A stretch of DNA of 11,973 nt, taken from JAYUHK01 sp043767025 (GTDB taxonomy: Bacteria > Bacteroidota > Bacteroidia > Chitinophagales > Saprospiraceae). The notes under the pieces are model-generated. The model was not told the DNA's origin, made no database searches, and worked only from the letters and a program-made list of their open reading frames with translations. Shown one piece after another: positions 1 to 6,872 of this stretch; position 1 is the first letter of the stretch, and each line of letters begins with the position of its first letter. The stretch covers positions 1 through 11,973 of the forward strand of contig JAYUHK010000198.1 in assembly GCA_043767025.1 (NCBI GenBank). Direction: 5' to 3'. A program made the translations under genes and the position numbers.

Positions 1-38
1 GAACAAGGAACACCGAATATCGAAATCCGACGCAATTT

Positions 39-140
39 AAGTTCTTACACTTGAATAGATGACATTTAATGTTAGACATAATTCTTTGATTTTCAATAGT
101 TTATGATGACTCAAAATTAAAAACTAAAAACTTATAACTA
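39..140 (+). repeat. 102-bp dispersed repeat, copy 1
   Basis: First of three full-length copies of a 102-bp sequence, all in the same orientation (others at 971-1072 and 11663-11764). It differs from copy 2 at 5 positions and from copy 3 at 8. The unit begins AAGTTCTTACAC and ends AAAACTTATAACTA. The outer ends form an imperfect inverted repeat (TAAGTTCTTA against TAAAAACTTA), and an inner CATAA/TTATG plus TTGA/TCAA hairpin lies near the middle. It ends 18 bp before the tatD start codon, so it must form part of that gene's leader or promoter region. No transposase and no clear target-site duplication is visible. Confidence 0.9.
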
Positions 141-158
141 CATTATAGGTAAATATTT

Positions 159-938
159 ATGACATTTATTGACACACACGCCCATCTTTATTTGAAAGAA
201 TTTGATGCCGACCGCAGCGAAACCCTTCGGCGAGCGCAAGGCTGTGGCGTAGCTAAAATTTTCTTCCCCAATGTGGACAGTAACACGACGAGCGAAATGT
301 TGGCACTCGAAGCGGCTTATCCAGATGTTTGCTACGCAATGGCGGGCTTGCACCCTTGTTCAGTCAGCGGCGAGTCGGTAGCGGATGAGTTGGCGCACGT
401 CCGCTCGTGCTTGGAGGCGCGCGCTTTTTGTGCCATCGGCGAAATCGGCTTGGATTTGTATTGGGACAAAACATTTTTGGAGCAACAAAAATACGCTTTT
501 CGGCAGCAAATCCGTTGGGCGACGGAGTTCGATATTCCGATTGTTATTCATTCGCGGGACGCGACCAAAGAGTGTGTTGAGCTGCTATCGGAAGAAAAAA
601 ATGAGCGTTTGCGGGGTATTTTTCACTGCTTCGGAGGAAGCGTGGCGGAAGCAAATGCCATCACAGAACTCGGATTTTTGCTCGGCATCGGCGGCGTTTT
701 GACCTACAAAAAGTCAGGTTTGGACGAAACTTTAAAACATATTTCACTCGACTGCTTGGTGCTGGAGACCGACGCGCCCTATCTTTCGCCCGTCCCGAAT
801 CGCGGCAAACGCAACGAAAGCAGCTATATTCCACTCATTGCGCAGCGACTGGCAGAGGTGAAAAACGTGAGTGTCGAAGAAATCGCAGCCACGACGACCG
901 ACAATGCGTTGCGACTTTTTGGAGTGGCGGCTTTGTGA
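159..938 (+). CDS. tatD: TatD family metal-dependent DNase
   Basis: Predicted cytosolic TIM-barrel metallohydrolase of the TatD family; characterised members are Mg-dependent 3'-5' exonucleases acting on DNA or RNA and linked to repair and DNA fragmentation. At 259 aa it has the usual length. The metal and catalytic residues are all visible: DTHAHL at 5-10 (H7, H9), GEIGLD at 94-99 (E95), VIHSRDA at 129-135 (H131), FHCFGG at 155-160 (H156) and ETDAPYLSP at 203-211 (D205). The ATG at 159 places the H-x-H motif at the usual distance from the N-terminus. No Shine-Dalgarno is present, as is normal for this phylum. The gene stands alone, with a 102-bp repeat ending 18 bp upstream and another beginning 32 bp downstream. 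No terminator hairpin was seen after the stop, only a T-tract near 957-964. TatD paralogues such as YcfH and YjjV cannot be separated from sequence alone. Confidence 0.93.
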   Translation: MTFIDTHAHLYLKEFDADRSETLRRAQGCGVAKIFFPNVDSNTTSEMLALEAAYPDVCYAMAGLHPCSVSGESVADELAHVRSCLEARAFCAIGEIGLDLYWDKTFLEQQKYAFRQQIRWATEFDIPIVIHSRDATKECVELLSEEKNERLRGIFHCFGGSVAEANAITELGFLLGIGGVLTYKKSGLDETLKHISLDCLVLETDAPYLSPVPNRGKRNESSYIPLIAQRLAEVKNVSVEEIAATTTDNALRLFGVAAL

Positions 939-970
939 TGAGTATTTGGCGGCAGTTTTTTTTATAAAAT

Positions 971-1072
971 AAGTTCTTACACTTAAATAGATGACATTTA
1001 ATATTCGACATAATTCGTTGATTTTCAATAGTTTATGACGACTCAAAATTAAAAACTAAAAACTTATAACTA
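971..1072 (+). repeat. 102-bp dispersed repeat, copy 2
   Basis: Same length and orientation as copy 1, with 5 substitutions against copy 1 and 3 against copy 3. Together with copy 1 it brackets tatD as direct repeats whose starts lie 932 bp apart. It occupies most of the first part of the 232-bp spacer between tatD and the first VOC gene. The outer inverted-repeat ends and the inner CATAA/TTATG hairpin are kept. Confidence 0.9.
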
Positions 1073-1091
1073 CTTATTTCGTATTAAGTTA

Positions 1092-1099
1092 TAAATTTG
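1092..1099 (+). promoter_or_regulatory. Candidate -7 element (TAAATTTG) for the first VOC gene
   Basis: The sequence matches the Bacteroidota -7 consensus TAnnTTTG and lies 79 bp upstream of the ATG at 1171, just outside repeat copy 2. No convincing TTG-type -33 box was found at the usual spacing. The match is short in AT-rich DNA, so this is tentative. Confidence 0.35.
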
Positions 1100-1170
1100 C
1101 ACAGGCAGAAGTCAGACAGCGATGCCTAAAAAAGTAATTTGAATTACATTAAAAAATAAATTTTAGAGCG

Positions 1171-1590
1171 ATGGCAAGACAAATATTTATCAATTTAGCA
1201 GTGAAAGACCTCCAAAAATCTATGGACTTTTATACTGCATTGGGATTCTCGAACAATCCACAATTCTCGGACGAAACGGCAAAATGTATGGTTTGGAGCG
1301 AACATATTTTTGTGATGATAATGACCCACGAAAAGTTTGCAAGTTTTGCCACCAAACCTATTGCAGATACCAAATCGGGTTTGGCAGGTTTGTTTTCGCT
1401 GTCGTTGGAGAGCGTCGAGGAAGTGAATAGCATGATGAGCAACGGACTCGAAGCAGGTGGAGTCGAGCCGCACGAGTTGAGAGATTATGGCTTCATGGTG
1501 CAGCGCACGATAGAGGATTTTGACGGACACACTTGGGAAATCTTCTTTATGGATATTACCAAATTTCCGACAGAACAAGCGAGCCAATAA
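1171..1590 (+). CDS. VOC superfamily protein (glyoxalase/dioxygenase-like)
   Basis: A 139-aa vicinal-oxygen-chelate fold protein, predicted cytosolic. The N-terminal motif IFINLAVKDLQKSMDFYTALGF (starting near residue 5) is the typical first beta-alpha unit. DFDGHTWEIFFMD at 116-128 is the typical last strand, with a candidate metal-ligand glutamate at E123. The position that carries a metal-binding histidine in classical glyoxalases is N8 here. That pattern is common in a subgroup annotated only as VOC or lactoylglutathione lyase-like, for which no reaction is firmly established. A role in detoxifying small electrophiles or antibiotics is possible but not shown. A second, clearly different VOC gene follows after 101 bp on the same strand. 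The start at 1171 puts the first strand right at the N-terminus, as expected. Confidence 0.85.
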   Translation: MARQIFINLAVKDLQKSMDFYTALGFSNNPQFSDETAKCMVWSEHIFVMIMTHEKFASFATKPIADTKSGLAGLFSLSLESVEEVNSMMSNGLEAGGVEPHELRDYGFMVQRTIEDFDGHTWEIFFMDITKFPTEQASQ

Positions 1591-1638
1591 TGCGACGGCA
1601 ACCAATTTTTAGTTTATAAAAATACAAATTTCGGAATT

Positions 1639-1646
1639 TAATTTTG
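1639..1646 (+). promoter_or_regulatory. Weak candidate -7 element (TAATTTTG) before the second VOC gene
   Basis: TAnnTTTG match in the 101-bp spacer between the two VOC genes, 46 bp before the downstream ATG. No -33 box was recognised. It may be a chance match, and the two genes could equally be co-transcribed. Confidence 0.22.
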
Positions 1647-1691
1647 TTTTCTGACGTTGCGCAGAAATATTTTGGCTGATTTATAAAAAAA

Positions 1692-2093
1692 ATGAAACAA
1701 AGTTTAGCACACGTCGCGATTGTTGTGGACGACTACGATAAAGCGATAGAGTTTTATACTCAAAAATTACATTTCACTTTGACGGAGGACACGACGCTGT
1801 CGGACACCAAAAGATGGGTACTCGTGACACCGAAAGGAGCGGGCGGCGGCTCTTTGCTTTTGGCGAAAGCTGCGACGGACGAACAAAAAAGTAGAATCGG
1901 CAATCAAACAAGCGGGCGGGTTTTTCTTTTTTTGCACACCGACAGCATGGAGCGAGATTATCAAAACTTACTCGACCACGAAATCAAAATTATAAGCGAA
2001 CCAACTATCGAAACCTATGGCACAGTCGCTGTTTTTGAAGATATTTTTGGAAACTTGTGGGACTTAATCGAACCCTCCAAGCAAAAAATTTGA
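1692..2093 (+). CDS. VOC superfamily protein, classical glyoxalase-like metal ligands
   Basis: A 133-aa VOC-fold protein, probably cytosolic and acting as a dimer as in the family. Unlike its upstream neighbour it keeps candidate metal ligands. H7 lies in LAHVAIVVDDYDKAIEFY (5-22), H82 in FLFLHTD (78-84) opening the second half, and E127 in the closing strand FGNLWDLIEP (119-128). This pattern fits glyoxalase I-like or bleomycin/fosfomycin-resistance-like enzymes, but the substrate cannot be deduced. Sequence similarity to the upstream VOC gene is limited to the fold signatures, so this is not a recent tandem duplication. The gap of 101 bp allows either co-transcription or a separate promoter. 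The 266 bp downstream carries no other gene, only the promoter of the next one. Confidence 0.86.
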   Translation: MKQSLAHVAIVVDDYDKAIEFYTQKLHFTLTEDTTLSDTKRWVLVTPKGAGGGSLLLAKAATDEQKSRIGNQTSGRVFLFLHTDSMERDYQNLLDHEIKIISEPTIETYGTVAVFEDIFGNLWDLIEPSKQKI

Positions 2094-2319
2094 CTTGTTA
2101 GAAATTAGAAATGGGTATGCTGCGACTATTTTGCGGTAGATATTTTTTTTATGAGTAATTAAGAACTTTATTTTTCCTTTTTCATTACAAATTTAGACGC
2201 GGTTCAAAAATTATTTACACACACGAGCTGAAAAATTAAACTTGCCGAATGATTTCTTTGAAAGCCGTTGGGACGCAATTTTTTTTTAAAATTCCAAATA
2301 TTTTGAGTAAAAAAATTCC

Positions 2320-2327
2320 TACCTTTG
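2320..2327 (+). promoter_or_regulatory. Promoter -7 element TACCTTTG for the ABC-F gene
   Basis: Strong match to the Bacteroidota -7 element, in the context AAAAATTCCTACCTTTGCG. An almost identical string sits before the Wzz-type gene at 10141. A TTTTG at 2301-2305 is a possible -33 box, but its spacing of about 14 nt is short. The predicted leader is only about 25 nt. Confidence 0.6.
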
Positions 2328-2359
2328 CGCTTTCTTTTAAAATTTTGGAATAAAAAAAT

Positions 2360-3982
2360 ATGATAACGGTATCCAACCTTTCGCTCCGCTACGGCAAACG
2401 CACCCTTTTTGAGGACGTAAATATCAAGTTCACAGAAGGAAATTGCTACGGAATCATAGGTGCCAACGGCGCGGGAAAGTCCACTTTTCTCAAAATATTG
2501 TCGGGCGAAATCGACCCCGCTACGGGTTCTGTGACCATCGGAAAAAACGAGCGCATGGCAGTTTTGAAGCAAAATCACTACGAATTTGACGAGTTCCCGG
2601 TGATAGAAACGGTGATGATTGGTCACAAGTCGCTCTACGACATTATGAAAGAAAAAGACGCGCTCTACGAAAAAGCTGACTTTTCTGATGCCGACGGGGA
2701 GCGCGCTGGAGAGTTGGAGGCACAATTCGCAGAAATGGACGGCTGGAACGCCGAAAGCGACGCAGCGACACTGTTGAGCAATCTCGGTATCCATGAAAGT
2801 ATGCACTATCGACCACTCAAAGAGTTGGACGCAACCCAAAAAGTCAGAGTTTTATTGGGGCAGGCTTTGTTCGGCAATCCAGATATTTTGTTGCTCGATG
2901 AGCCTACCAATGACCTTGACATCGAAACAGTGGCTTGGCTCGAAGACTTTTTGGCAAGCTATGAAAAAATCGTTCTCGTCGTTTCGCACGACCGTCACTT
3001 TTTGGATACTGTCTGCACGCACATCGCGGATATTGACTTCAAAAAAATACAAATTTATTCCGGAAATTATACTTTTTGGTACGAATCCAGTCAGTTAGTC
3101 GCCAAGCAACGCGCCGACCAAAATAAAAAAGCCGAAGACCGCATCAAGGAATTGCAGGATTTTATCCGCCGATTCAGTGCCAACGCAAGTAAAAGCAAGC
3201 AGGCTACGAGCCGCAAAAAAGCATTGGACAAAATCAATCTGGACGATATTCAGCCCAGCAACCGCAAATATCCGGGCATCGTGTTCAACCAAGTCGTCCG
3301 TGACGCAGGCGACCAAATCCTCCGAATTGACAATCTGACCAAAAAACTGAACGACGAATTTCTGTTCAAAAACATAGACATCGTAGTCAATAGAAATGAC
3401 AAAATCGCTGTTTTTTCTAACACCAGTTTGGCGACTACGTCCTTTTTTAACATCTTGATGGGCGCAGAAAACCCCGACAAAGGGACTTTCGATTGGGGCG
3501 TGACCATCACGACCGCCGGAATCCCCGCCGACAACTCCGAATTTTTTACCAAAGAATTGGACTTGAACCTCATTGACTGGCTGCGCCAATATTCGCCAGA
3601 AAAAGATGAAACTTTCATTCGTGGCTTTTTGGGCAGAATGTTGTTTTCGGGAGAAGAATCTCTAAAAATGTGCAATGTGCTGTCGGGTGGCGAAAAAATG
3701 CGCTGTATGTTCTCTCGCATGATGATGATGCGTGGCAACGTACTGCTGTTTGACGAGCCAACCAACCACCTTGACCTCGAGTCCATCACCGCACTCAACA
3801 ACGGAATGAAAGATTTTAGAGGCACTATTTTGTTCACTTGTCGTGACCACGAGTTGGTGCAGACGGTCGCCAACCGCATCATCGAGATTACTCCCAAAGG
3901 CGTAATTGACAAAATGATGAGCTACGACGAATACATCAGCAGTGCCGCCGTGAAGGCGCAACGCGAGGAAATGTACGCATAA
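2360..3982 (+). CDS. ABC-F family ATPase, YbiT/YkpA type
   Basis: A 540-aa soluble protein with two fused ABC nucleotide-binding domains and no membrane segments, the layout of ABC-F proteins. Characterised members bind the ribosomal E site and relieve stalled translation or protect against antibiotics. Domain 1 has Walker A GANGAGKS (34-41), Walker B ILLLDEPTNDLD (176-187) and H-loop VVSHD (H210), but its signature is ELDATQKVRV instead of LSGGQ. A charged linker (about 245-305) corresponds to the P-site tRNA interaction region. Domain 2 has an intact signature LSGGEK (441-446) and Walker B VLLFDEPTNHLD (461-472). Its Walker A is lost (FSNTSLATTS, 352-361) and its H-loop histidine is replaced by R495 in FTCRDHE. 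A degenerate second Walker A is, from memory, usual for the YbiT/YkpA subgroup. The gene has its own promoter and converges with the GH44 gene. Whether it confers resistance cannot be told. Confidence 0.92.
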   Translation: MITVSNLSLRYGKRTLFEDVNIKFTEGNCYGIIGANGAGKSTFLKILSGEIDPATGSVTIGKNERMAVLKQNHYEFDEFPVIETVMIGHKSLYDIMKEKDALYEKADFSDADGERAGELEAQFAEMDGWNAESDAATLLSNLGIHESMHYRPLKELDATQKVRVLLGQALFGNPDILLLDEPTNDLDIETVAWLEDFLASYEKIVLVVSHDRHFLDTVCTHIADIDFKKIQIYSGNYTFWYESSQLVAKQRADQNKKAEDRIKELQDFIRRFSANASKSKQATSRKKALDKINLDDIQPSNRKYPGIVFNQVVRDAGDQILRIDNLTKKLNDEFLFKNIDIVVNRNDKIAVFSNTSLATTSFFNILMGAENPDKGTFDWGVTITTAGIPADNSEFFTKELDLNLIDWLRQYSPEKDETFIRGFLGRMLFSGEESLKMCNVLSGGEKMRCMFSRMMMMRGNVLLFDEPTNHLDLESITALNNGMKDFRGTILFTCRDHELVQTVANRIIEITPKGVIDKMMSYDEYISSAAVKAQREEMYA

Positions 3983-4045
3983 ATAAGTTCCGCTATCGAA
4001 GCAGTGTCACGTCGCCCGAAGGACAGCTTTTGTTGGAAATGGAAC

Positions 4046-4080
4046 AAAAAAAGGCTTCCACCCCTGAAGGGGCGGAAACC
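4046..4080 (-). terminator. Rho-independent terminator for the GH44 gene
   Basis: Read on the minus strand, GGTTTCCGCCCC and GGGGTGGAAGCC form a 12-bp stem with 2 mismatches and a 4-nt loop (4053-4080). Seven T residues (4052-4046) follow directly. It lies 66 bp beyond the GH44 stop codon. On the plus strand no T-tract follows the hairpin, so it is not an obvious terminator for the convergent ABC-F gene. Confidence 0.7.
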
Positions 4081-4145
4081 TGACAAACAAAAACTAATGT
4101 CTTTTGGAGTTAAGATTGTTTTTGAAAAAATTGTACTTAATATTT

Positions 4146-6443
4146 CTAATAAACCGCCAACTGCTGGCTTCCTGCCGTGCCGTCGGCACAAAAATACTGC
4201 ACAAAATAAGTTCCTTTCGGTAGAAGGCTCGTAGAAATGCTTGCATTAGTAGCGTCTATTTGTTGCTCCAAAACTACTGCGCCGACTGAATTTACGATGC
4301 GTATATTTCGGATTATTTGTTTGCTTTGTATCGTAAAATTATTTGCTGTCGGGTTGGGACTTATCGAAATCGAGTTATTGTCGCTACTTCCCAAGTTGGC
4401 TACCACCAAGTTGGAATACTTAAAACTTGCGTCTTTATCCACCATTTTGAGGCGGTAATAAACTTCGTTGTTCGCAGTGCCGTTGGCGGTTGGATTTTTA
4501 TCCAAAAAATCATATCGCTTCGGCGTTTGAGCGGCGGCGTTGGGTGCTACCGTACCGATGTTCGCAAAATAAATCGCATCTGCACTGCGCTCTACTTCAT
4601 ACTGCTGAAAATTCTTTTCGTTGGCGACCGTCCAACGAAGTGCTACTTGGTTGTTTTTTACGCTGCCCGAAAAACCAAAATCTACCAAATCTACGCCGAG
4701 CGGAGCGGCATTTTTTAGCACGACATGATAGACCGCGTAGGGCGGCAGCGCGTAGCGAAGCGTGTTGCCAGCGATAGTGTTGTTGCCTGTCAGGGCGTTT
4801 ATTTTTGGCTTCGCAAGGAGAGTTGAGTTGCCGTCGGCTTGGCTTACGCCCCAAGCGTCAAAAATTTGTTGGTAATTCTGTGCAGAGTTGATGCTGATGT
4901 TTGCATTGAGTGTTTGTGTGGCACTTTTATTAATCAATACCAAATGCAGTAGTGTTTCGTCTGCATTTTCGATGGACGCATAGACGGAATTGTTCGTCAA
5001 GTCATTCGTGTTGGCATCAATGTAAGTGCTGCCAAAAGTGCTTTTCGTGCCGTCGTAATTTCTAAAAATTTTGATTCCCGCACCAATAAAGTCATCGGCA
5101 GTATAAAAATAATTGGCAAAATAAACGCCTTGACGACCGAAGATACCCAACGCGTCGGCTTGTGCCAACGCTCCTGAAATATGATGTCGTCCCTCAAAAC
5201 TATATTCTGTAATCCCTAATTTTGTGTTCGGATAAAAATCATTGATAGCCAAATTGAATTTTGGCAAAAGCTCCAAGCTGCGCCCGTCCGTGAACCCGTT
5301 TCCGACCTGCGTTATGTACGAAGTTTCTACATACGTCGGGTCCCAAAGGCTGCGCGGAGCTTGCACGCGGTCAGCGTCACTACCGATTCCTTCTGGATAA
5401 TAGTGAATATTGAAAACGTCCAATAGGCGTTTGCCAGCCGTCATGCCTGCTTGTTTCATTTTATCCAAATAAGCATTTGCCCAAGTCATGTGATTGTAGC
5501 GGTACGACTGCCCAGTGTTGTTGGTCAAGTACGGTTCTACGTTGTAAGTCGCCCAATCCGATGGCTGGTTTTGTGCGCCGTTCCAGACGCTCCAATGGCT
5601 GTAATATTCTGGAAAACCCCAGAGGCTGGAGCCAAACACTTGCGCAGTAGCGTCCATGCGTTTGATAGTATTTGCAAGACCAATATTTTTGTTCAAAATT
5701 TCTGTGCAAGTAGTTGGCGTTGGGTGCATTACGGTATGCGTCCCGTTGCCACCAAACGAACTCCACAAGCCCGGCTCGTTGTCAATCTCGTAGGATTTGA
5801 AGCCGTTGGCAGACGAATTGCCGAATTGGTTGATGAGGTAATTTATTTCTTCGTCTATATAGACAGCTCCGTCCGCCAAGTTTGGAACCAATGAAAGGCT
5901 GCCCGGCGAACCCGGTTTGTCAAAAATAACTTGCTTCCAGCGAGTTGGGTCGGCTGCGGGCGTACCGCAAACGGTGCTTATCATATCGGCAGCCACATAA
6001 CCTGCCGCAGGAAGTTGCAGCAGCGGATAAGCTCCGATGATAGTGGAGTGATTTTTGAAAGTTTTGATGGCTTCGGCAGTCGCCGTGCTGGAAGTACCTG
6101 TACCAACAAACGTCACGAAATCACTATTTTTGTGCATATTATCTGCGCCGCTGTTGTTGCCGCCATTTTCCCAGTTGTAGGGAGTCACGGCATTGCCGCC
6201 GACGCGCCACGACGTGATGTTGAGGCTTTGCAAATACGCCTGACTTCCGTGGTTGTTGAGTCCAGTCTTCCACGCGCCGCCGCCCCACTCGGTGTCATAG
6301 ACGTAGGCGTTGATGCCATAGATAAGCGGACTGATTGCTTTGCGCGACCCAGCGGCAGTATTGACGTTGATAGTGGCAGAAATCTGTGCAAAAGAAATTT
6401 GAAGCGTCGCCAAAAGAAATAAGAAGATGTAAATTTTTTTCAT
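4146..6443 (-). CDS. Secreted GH44 endoglucanase/xyloglucanase with T9SS C-terminal domain
   Basis: A 765-aa exported glycoside hydrolase. A Sec signal peptide (1-19: KK, hydrophobic core, then SFA before Q20) is followed by a GH44 catalytic region (about 25-575). Its family landmarks are ISPLIYGIN (37-45), SWRVGGNAVTPYNWENG (78-94), YEIDNEPGLW (218-227) with probable acid/base E223, FNIHYYPEG (344-352), and LGITEYSFEGRHHISGALAQ (409-428) with probable nucleophile E413. GH44 enzymes are retaining endo-beta-1,4-glucanases, often active on xyloglucan or carboxymethylcellulose. Residues 585-685 resemble an FnIII-like beta-sandwich (ALRWTVANEKNFQQYEVERS). The last 75 residues, starting at SISISPNPTANNF, form a type A sorting domain for type IX secretion. 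Export past the outer membrane, with release or surface attachment, is therefore expected. No carbohydrate-binding module was recognised. The start at 6443 gives a complete signal peptide. The gene is divergent from the SGNH gene and followed by a terminator hairpin. Confidence 0.92.
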   Translation of the reverse strand: MKKIYIFLFLLATLQISFAQISATINVNTAAGSRKAISPLIYGINAYVYDTEWGGGAWKTGLNNHGSQAYLQSLNITSWRVGGNAVTPYNWENGGNNSGADNMHKNSDFVTFVGTGTSSTATAEAIKTFKNHSTIIGAYPLLQLPAAGYVAADMISTVCGTPAADPTRWKQVIFDKPGSPGSLSLVPNLADGAVYIDEEINYLINQFGNSSANGFKSYEIDNEPGLWSSFGGNGTHTVMHPTPTTCTEILNKNIGLANTIKRMDATAQVFGSSLWGFPEYYSHWSVWNGAQNQPSDWATYNVEPYLTNNTGQSYRYNHMTWANAYLDKMKQAGMTAGKRLLDVFNIHYYPEGIGSDADRVQAPRSLWDPTYVETSYITQVGNGFTDGRSLELLPKFNLAINDFYPNTKLGITEYSFEGRHHISGALAQADALGIFGRQGVYFANYFYTADDFIGAGIKIFRNYDGTKSTFGSTYIDANTNDLTNNSVYASIENADETLLHLVLINKSATQTLNANISINSAQNYQQIFDAWGVSQADGNSTLLAKPKINALTGNNTIAGNTLRYALPPYAVYHVVLKNAAPLGVDLVDFGFSGSVKNNQVALRWTVANEKNFQQYEVERSADAIYFANIGTVAPNAAAQTPKRYDFLDKNPTANGTANNEVYYRLKMVDKDASFKYSNLVVANLGSSDNNSISISPNPTANNFTIQSKQIIRNIRIVNSVGAVVLEQQIDATNASISTSLLPKGTYFVQYFCADGTAGSQQLAVY

Positions 6444-6473
6444 TTGAATATTTTTTTTCTTTAAACAATGTCA

Positions 6474-6481
6474 CAAAGTTA
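6474..6481 (-). promoter_or_regulatory. Promoter -7 element TAACTTTG for the GH44 gene
   Basis: On the minus strand TAACTTTG matches TAnnTTTG, 31 bp before the ATG. A TTG (6506-6504) lies 22 nt upstream, within the range reported for Bacteroidota -33 boxes. The phased repeats begin 36 bp upstream of this element. Confidence 0.5.
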
Positions 6482-6511
6482 AGATTTTATACGACTACTT
6501 TTTCAAAAAAA

Positions 6512-6547
6512 GTACAAACGGTAAAATTTATTGTATAAACGGTAAAA
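6512..6547 (-). promoter_or_regulatory. Phased direct repeats upstream of the GH44 promoter (putative operator)
   Basis: On the minus strand a 15-bp unit TTTTACCGTTTRTAC occurs twice, at 6547-6533 and 6526-6512, with 14 of 15 bases identical and a 21-bp period. A third, weaker TCATAC lies at 6557-6552. The unit nearest the gene has its TTGTAC start 36 bp upstream of the -7 element. Spacing of two helical turns suggests binding of a dimeric or tandem regulator on one DNA face. The regulator is unknown. Confidence 0.5.
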
Positions 6548-6690
6548 ATCGGTATGAAAACAGGTGTTTTAGCAAATAAACTACTCCAATATTTGTACCA
6601 CCACTCTCCAAGCCGACAATCCTACGTATTCGTTTTCCTACAATTTTTGTTGGGTACAAAAGCGTTAAAACCGAAACTTACGGCTGCTAA

Positions 6691-6737
6691 TTATACCCCC
6701 AATCAGTCAATTATACACCAGAGTCGGCAAGTTATAC
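6691..6737 (+). promoter_or_regulatory. Three phased TTATAC repeats upstream of the SGNH gene promoter
   Basis: TTATAC occurs at 6691, 6711 and 6732 (periods 20 and 21 bp), each preceded by A(A/G). The first two also share an AGTC a few bases downstream. The last hexamer begins 37 bp upstream of the -7 element at 6769. This matches the arrangement in front of GH44 almost exactly, on the opposite strand. Confidence 0.5.
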
Positions 6738-6768
6738 ATTACAGCTTTTTTTGTTTTAGATTTTGAAA

Positions 6769-6776
6769 TACCTTTG
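6769..6776 (+). promoter_or_regulatory. Promoter -7 element TACCTTTG for the SGNH gene
   Basis: Exact TAnnTTTG match carrying the same CC as the elements at 2320 and 10141. A TTTG at 6750-6753 (spacing 15 nt) is a possible but close -33 box. The predicted leader is about 90 nt. Confidence 0.5.
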
Positions 6777-6872
6777 AATTATCAAATTTGCCAACGCTGG
6801 CGCGATTATTTGAGCTTTCGCGCTTCAATGTTCTAATTGTATTTTAAACCAAATTAAAAATTTATTTATCAA

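Larger units (their letters stand above)
6444..6872. other. 429-bp divergent regulatory region between two secreted hydrolases
   Basis: No convincing gene lies here. The region holds a -7 element for each flanking gene and TTATAC-like hexamers repeated every 20-21 bp upstream of both promoters, each set oriented towards its own gene. The 5' leaders would be about 25-30 nt for GH44 and about 90 nt for the SGNH gene. An open frame at 6554-6766 is judged spurious. Confidence 0.7.

Noticed and set aside
1..38. GAACAAGGAACACCGAATAT at the left edge, resembling a recurrent Bacteroidota intergenic repeat
   Set aside because: It has only one copy in the window and is cut by the edge, so it cannot be shown to be a repeat from this sequence.
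1195..1605. 136-codon minus-strand open frame opposite the first VOC gene
   Set aside because: The plus-strand frame has the VOC signatures; the antisense product has none.
2204..2839. 211-codon minus-strand open frame over the start of the ABC-F gene
   Set aside because: It is antisense to a clearly conserved ABC domain, has no recognisable motif, and would start within the ABC-F gene.
3250..3912. 220-codon minus-strand open frame inside the ABC-F gene
   Set aside because: Shadow of the real gene; the plus-strand frame carries all the conserved motifs.
4004..4234. 76-codon open frame on the plus strand between the convergent genes
   Set aside because: It runs through the GH44 terminator hairpin and into the end of the GH44 coding sequence on the other strand; it is best explained by the palindrome and by antisense coding.
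6554..6766. 70-codon open frame on the plus strand in the divergent intergenic region
   Set aside because: Its translation shows no domain or signal, its composition follows AT-rich spacer DNA, and it overlaps the phased TTATAC repeats and ends next to the SGNH promoter.
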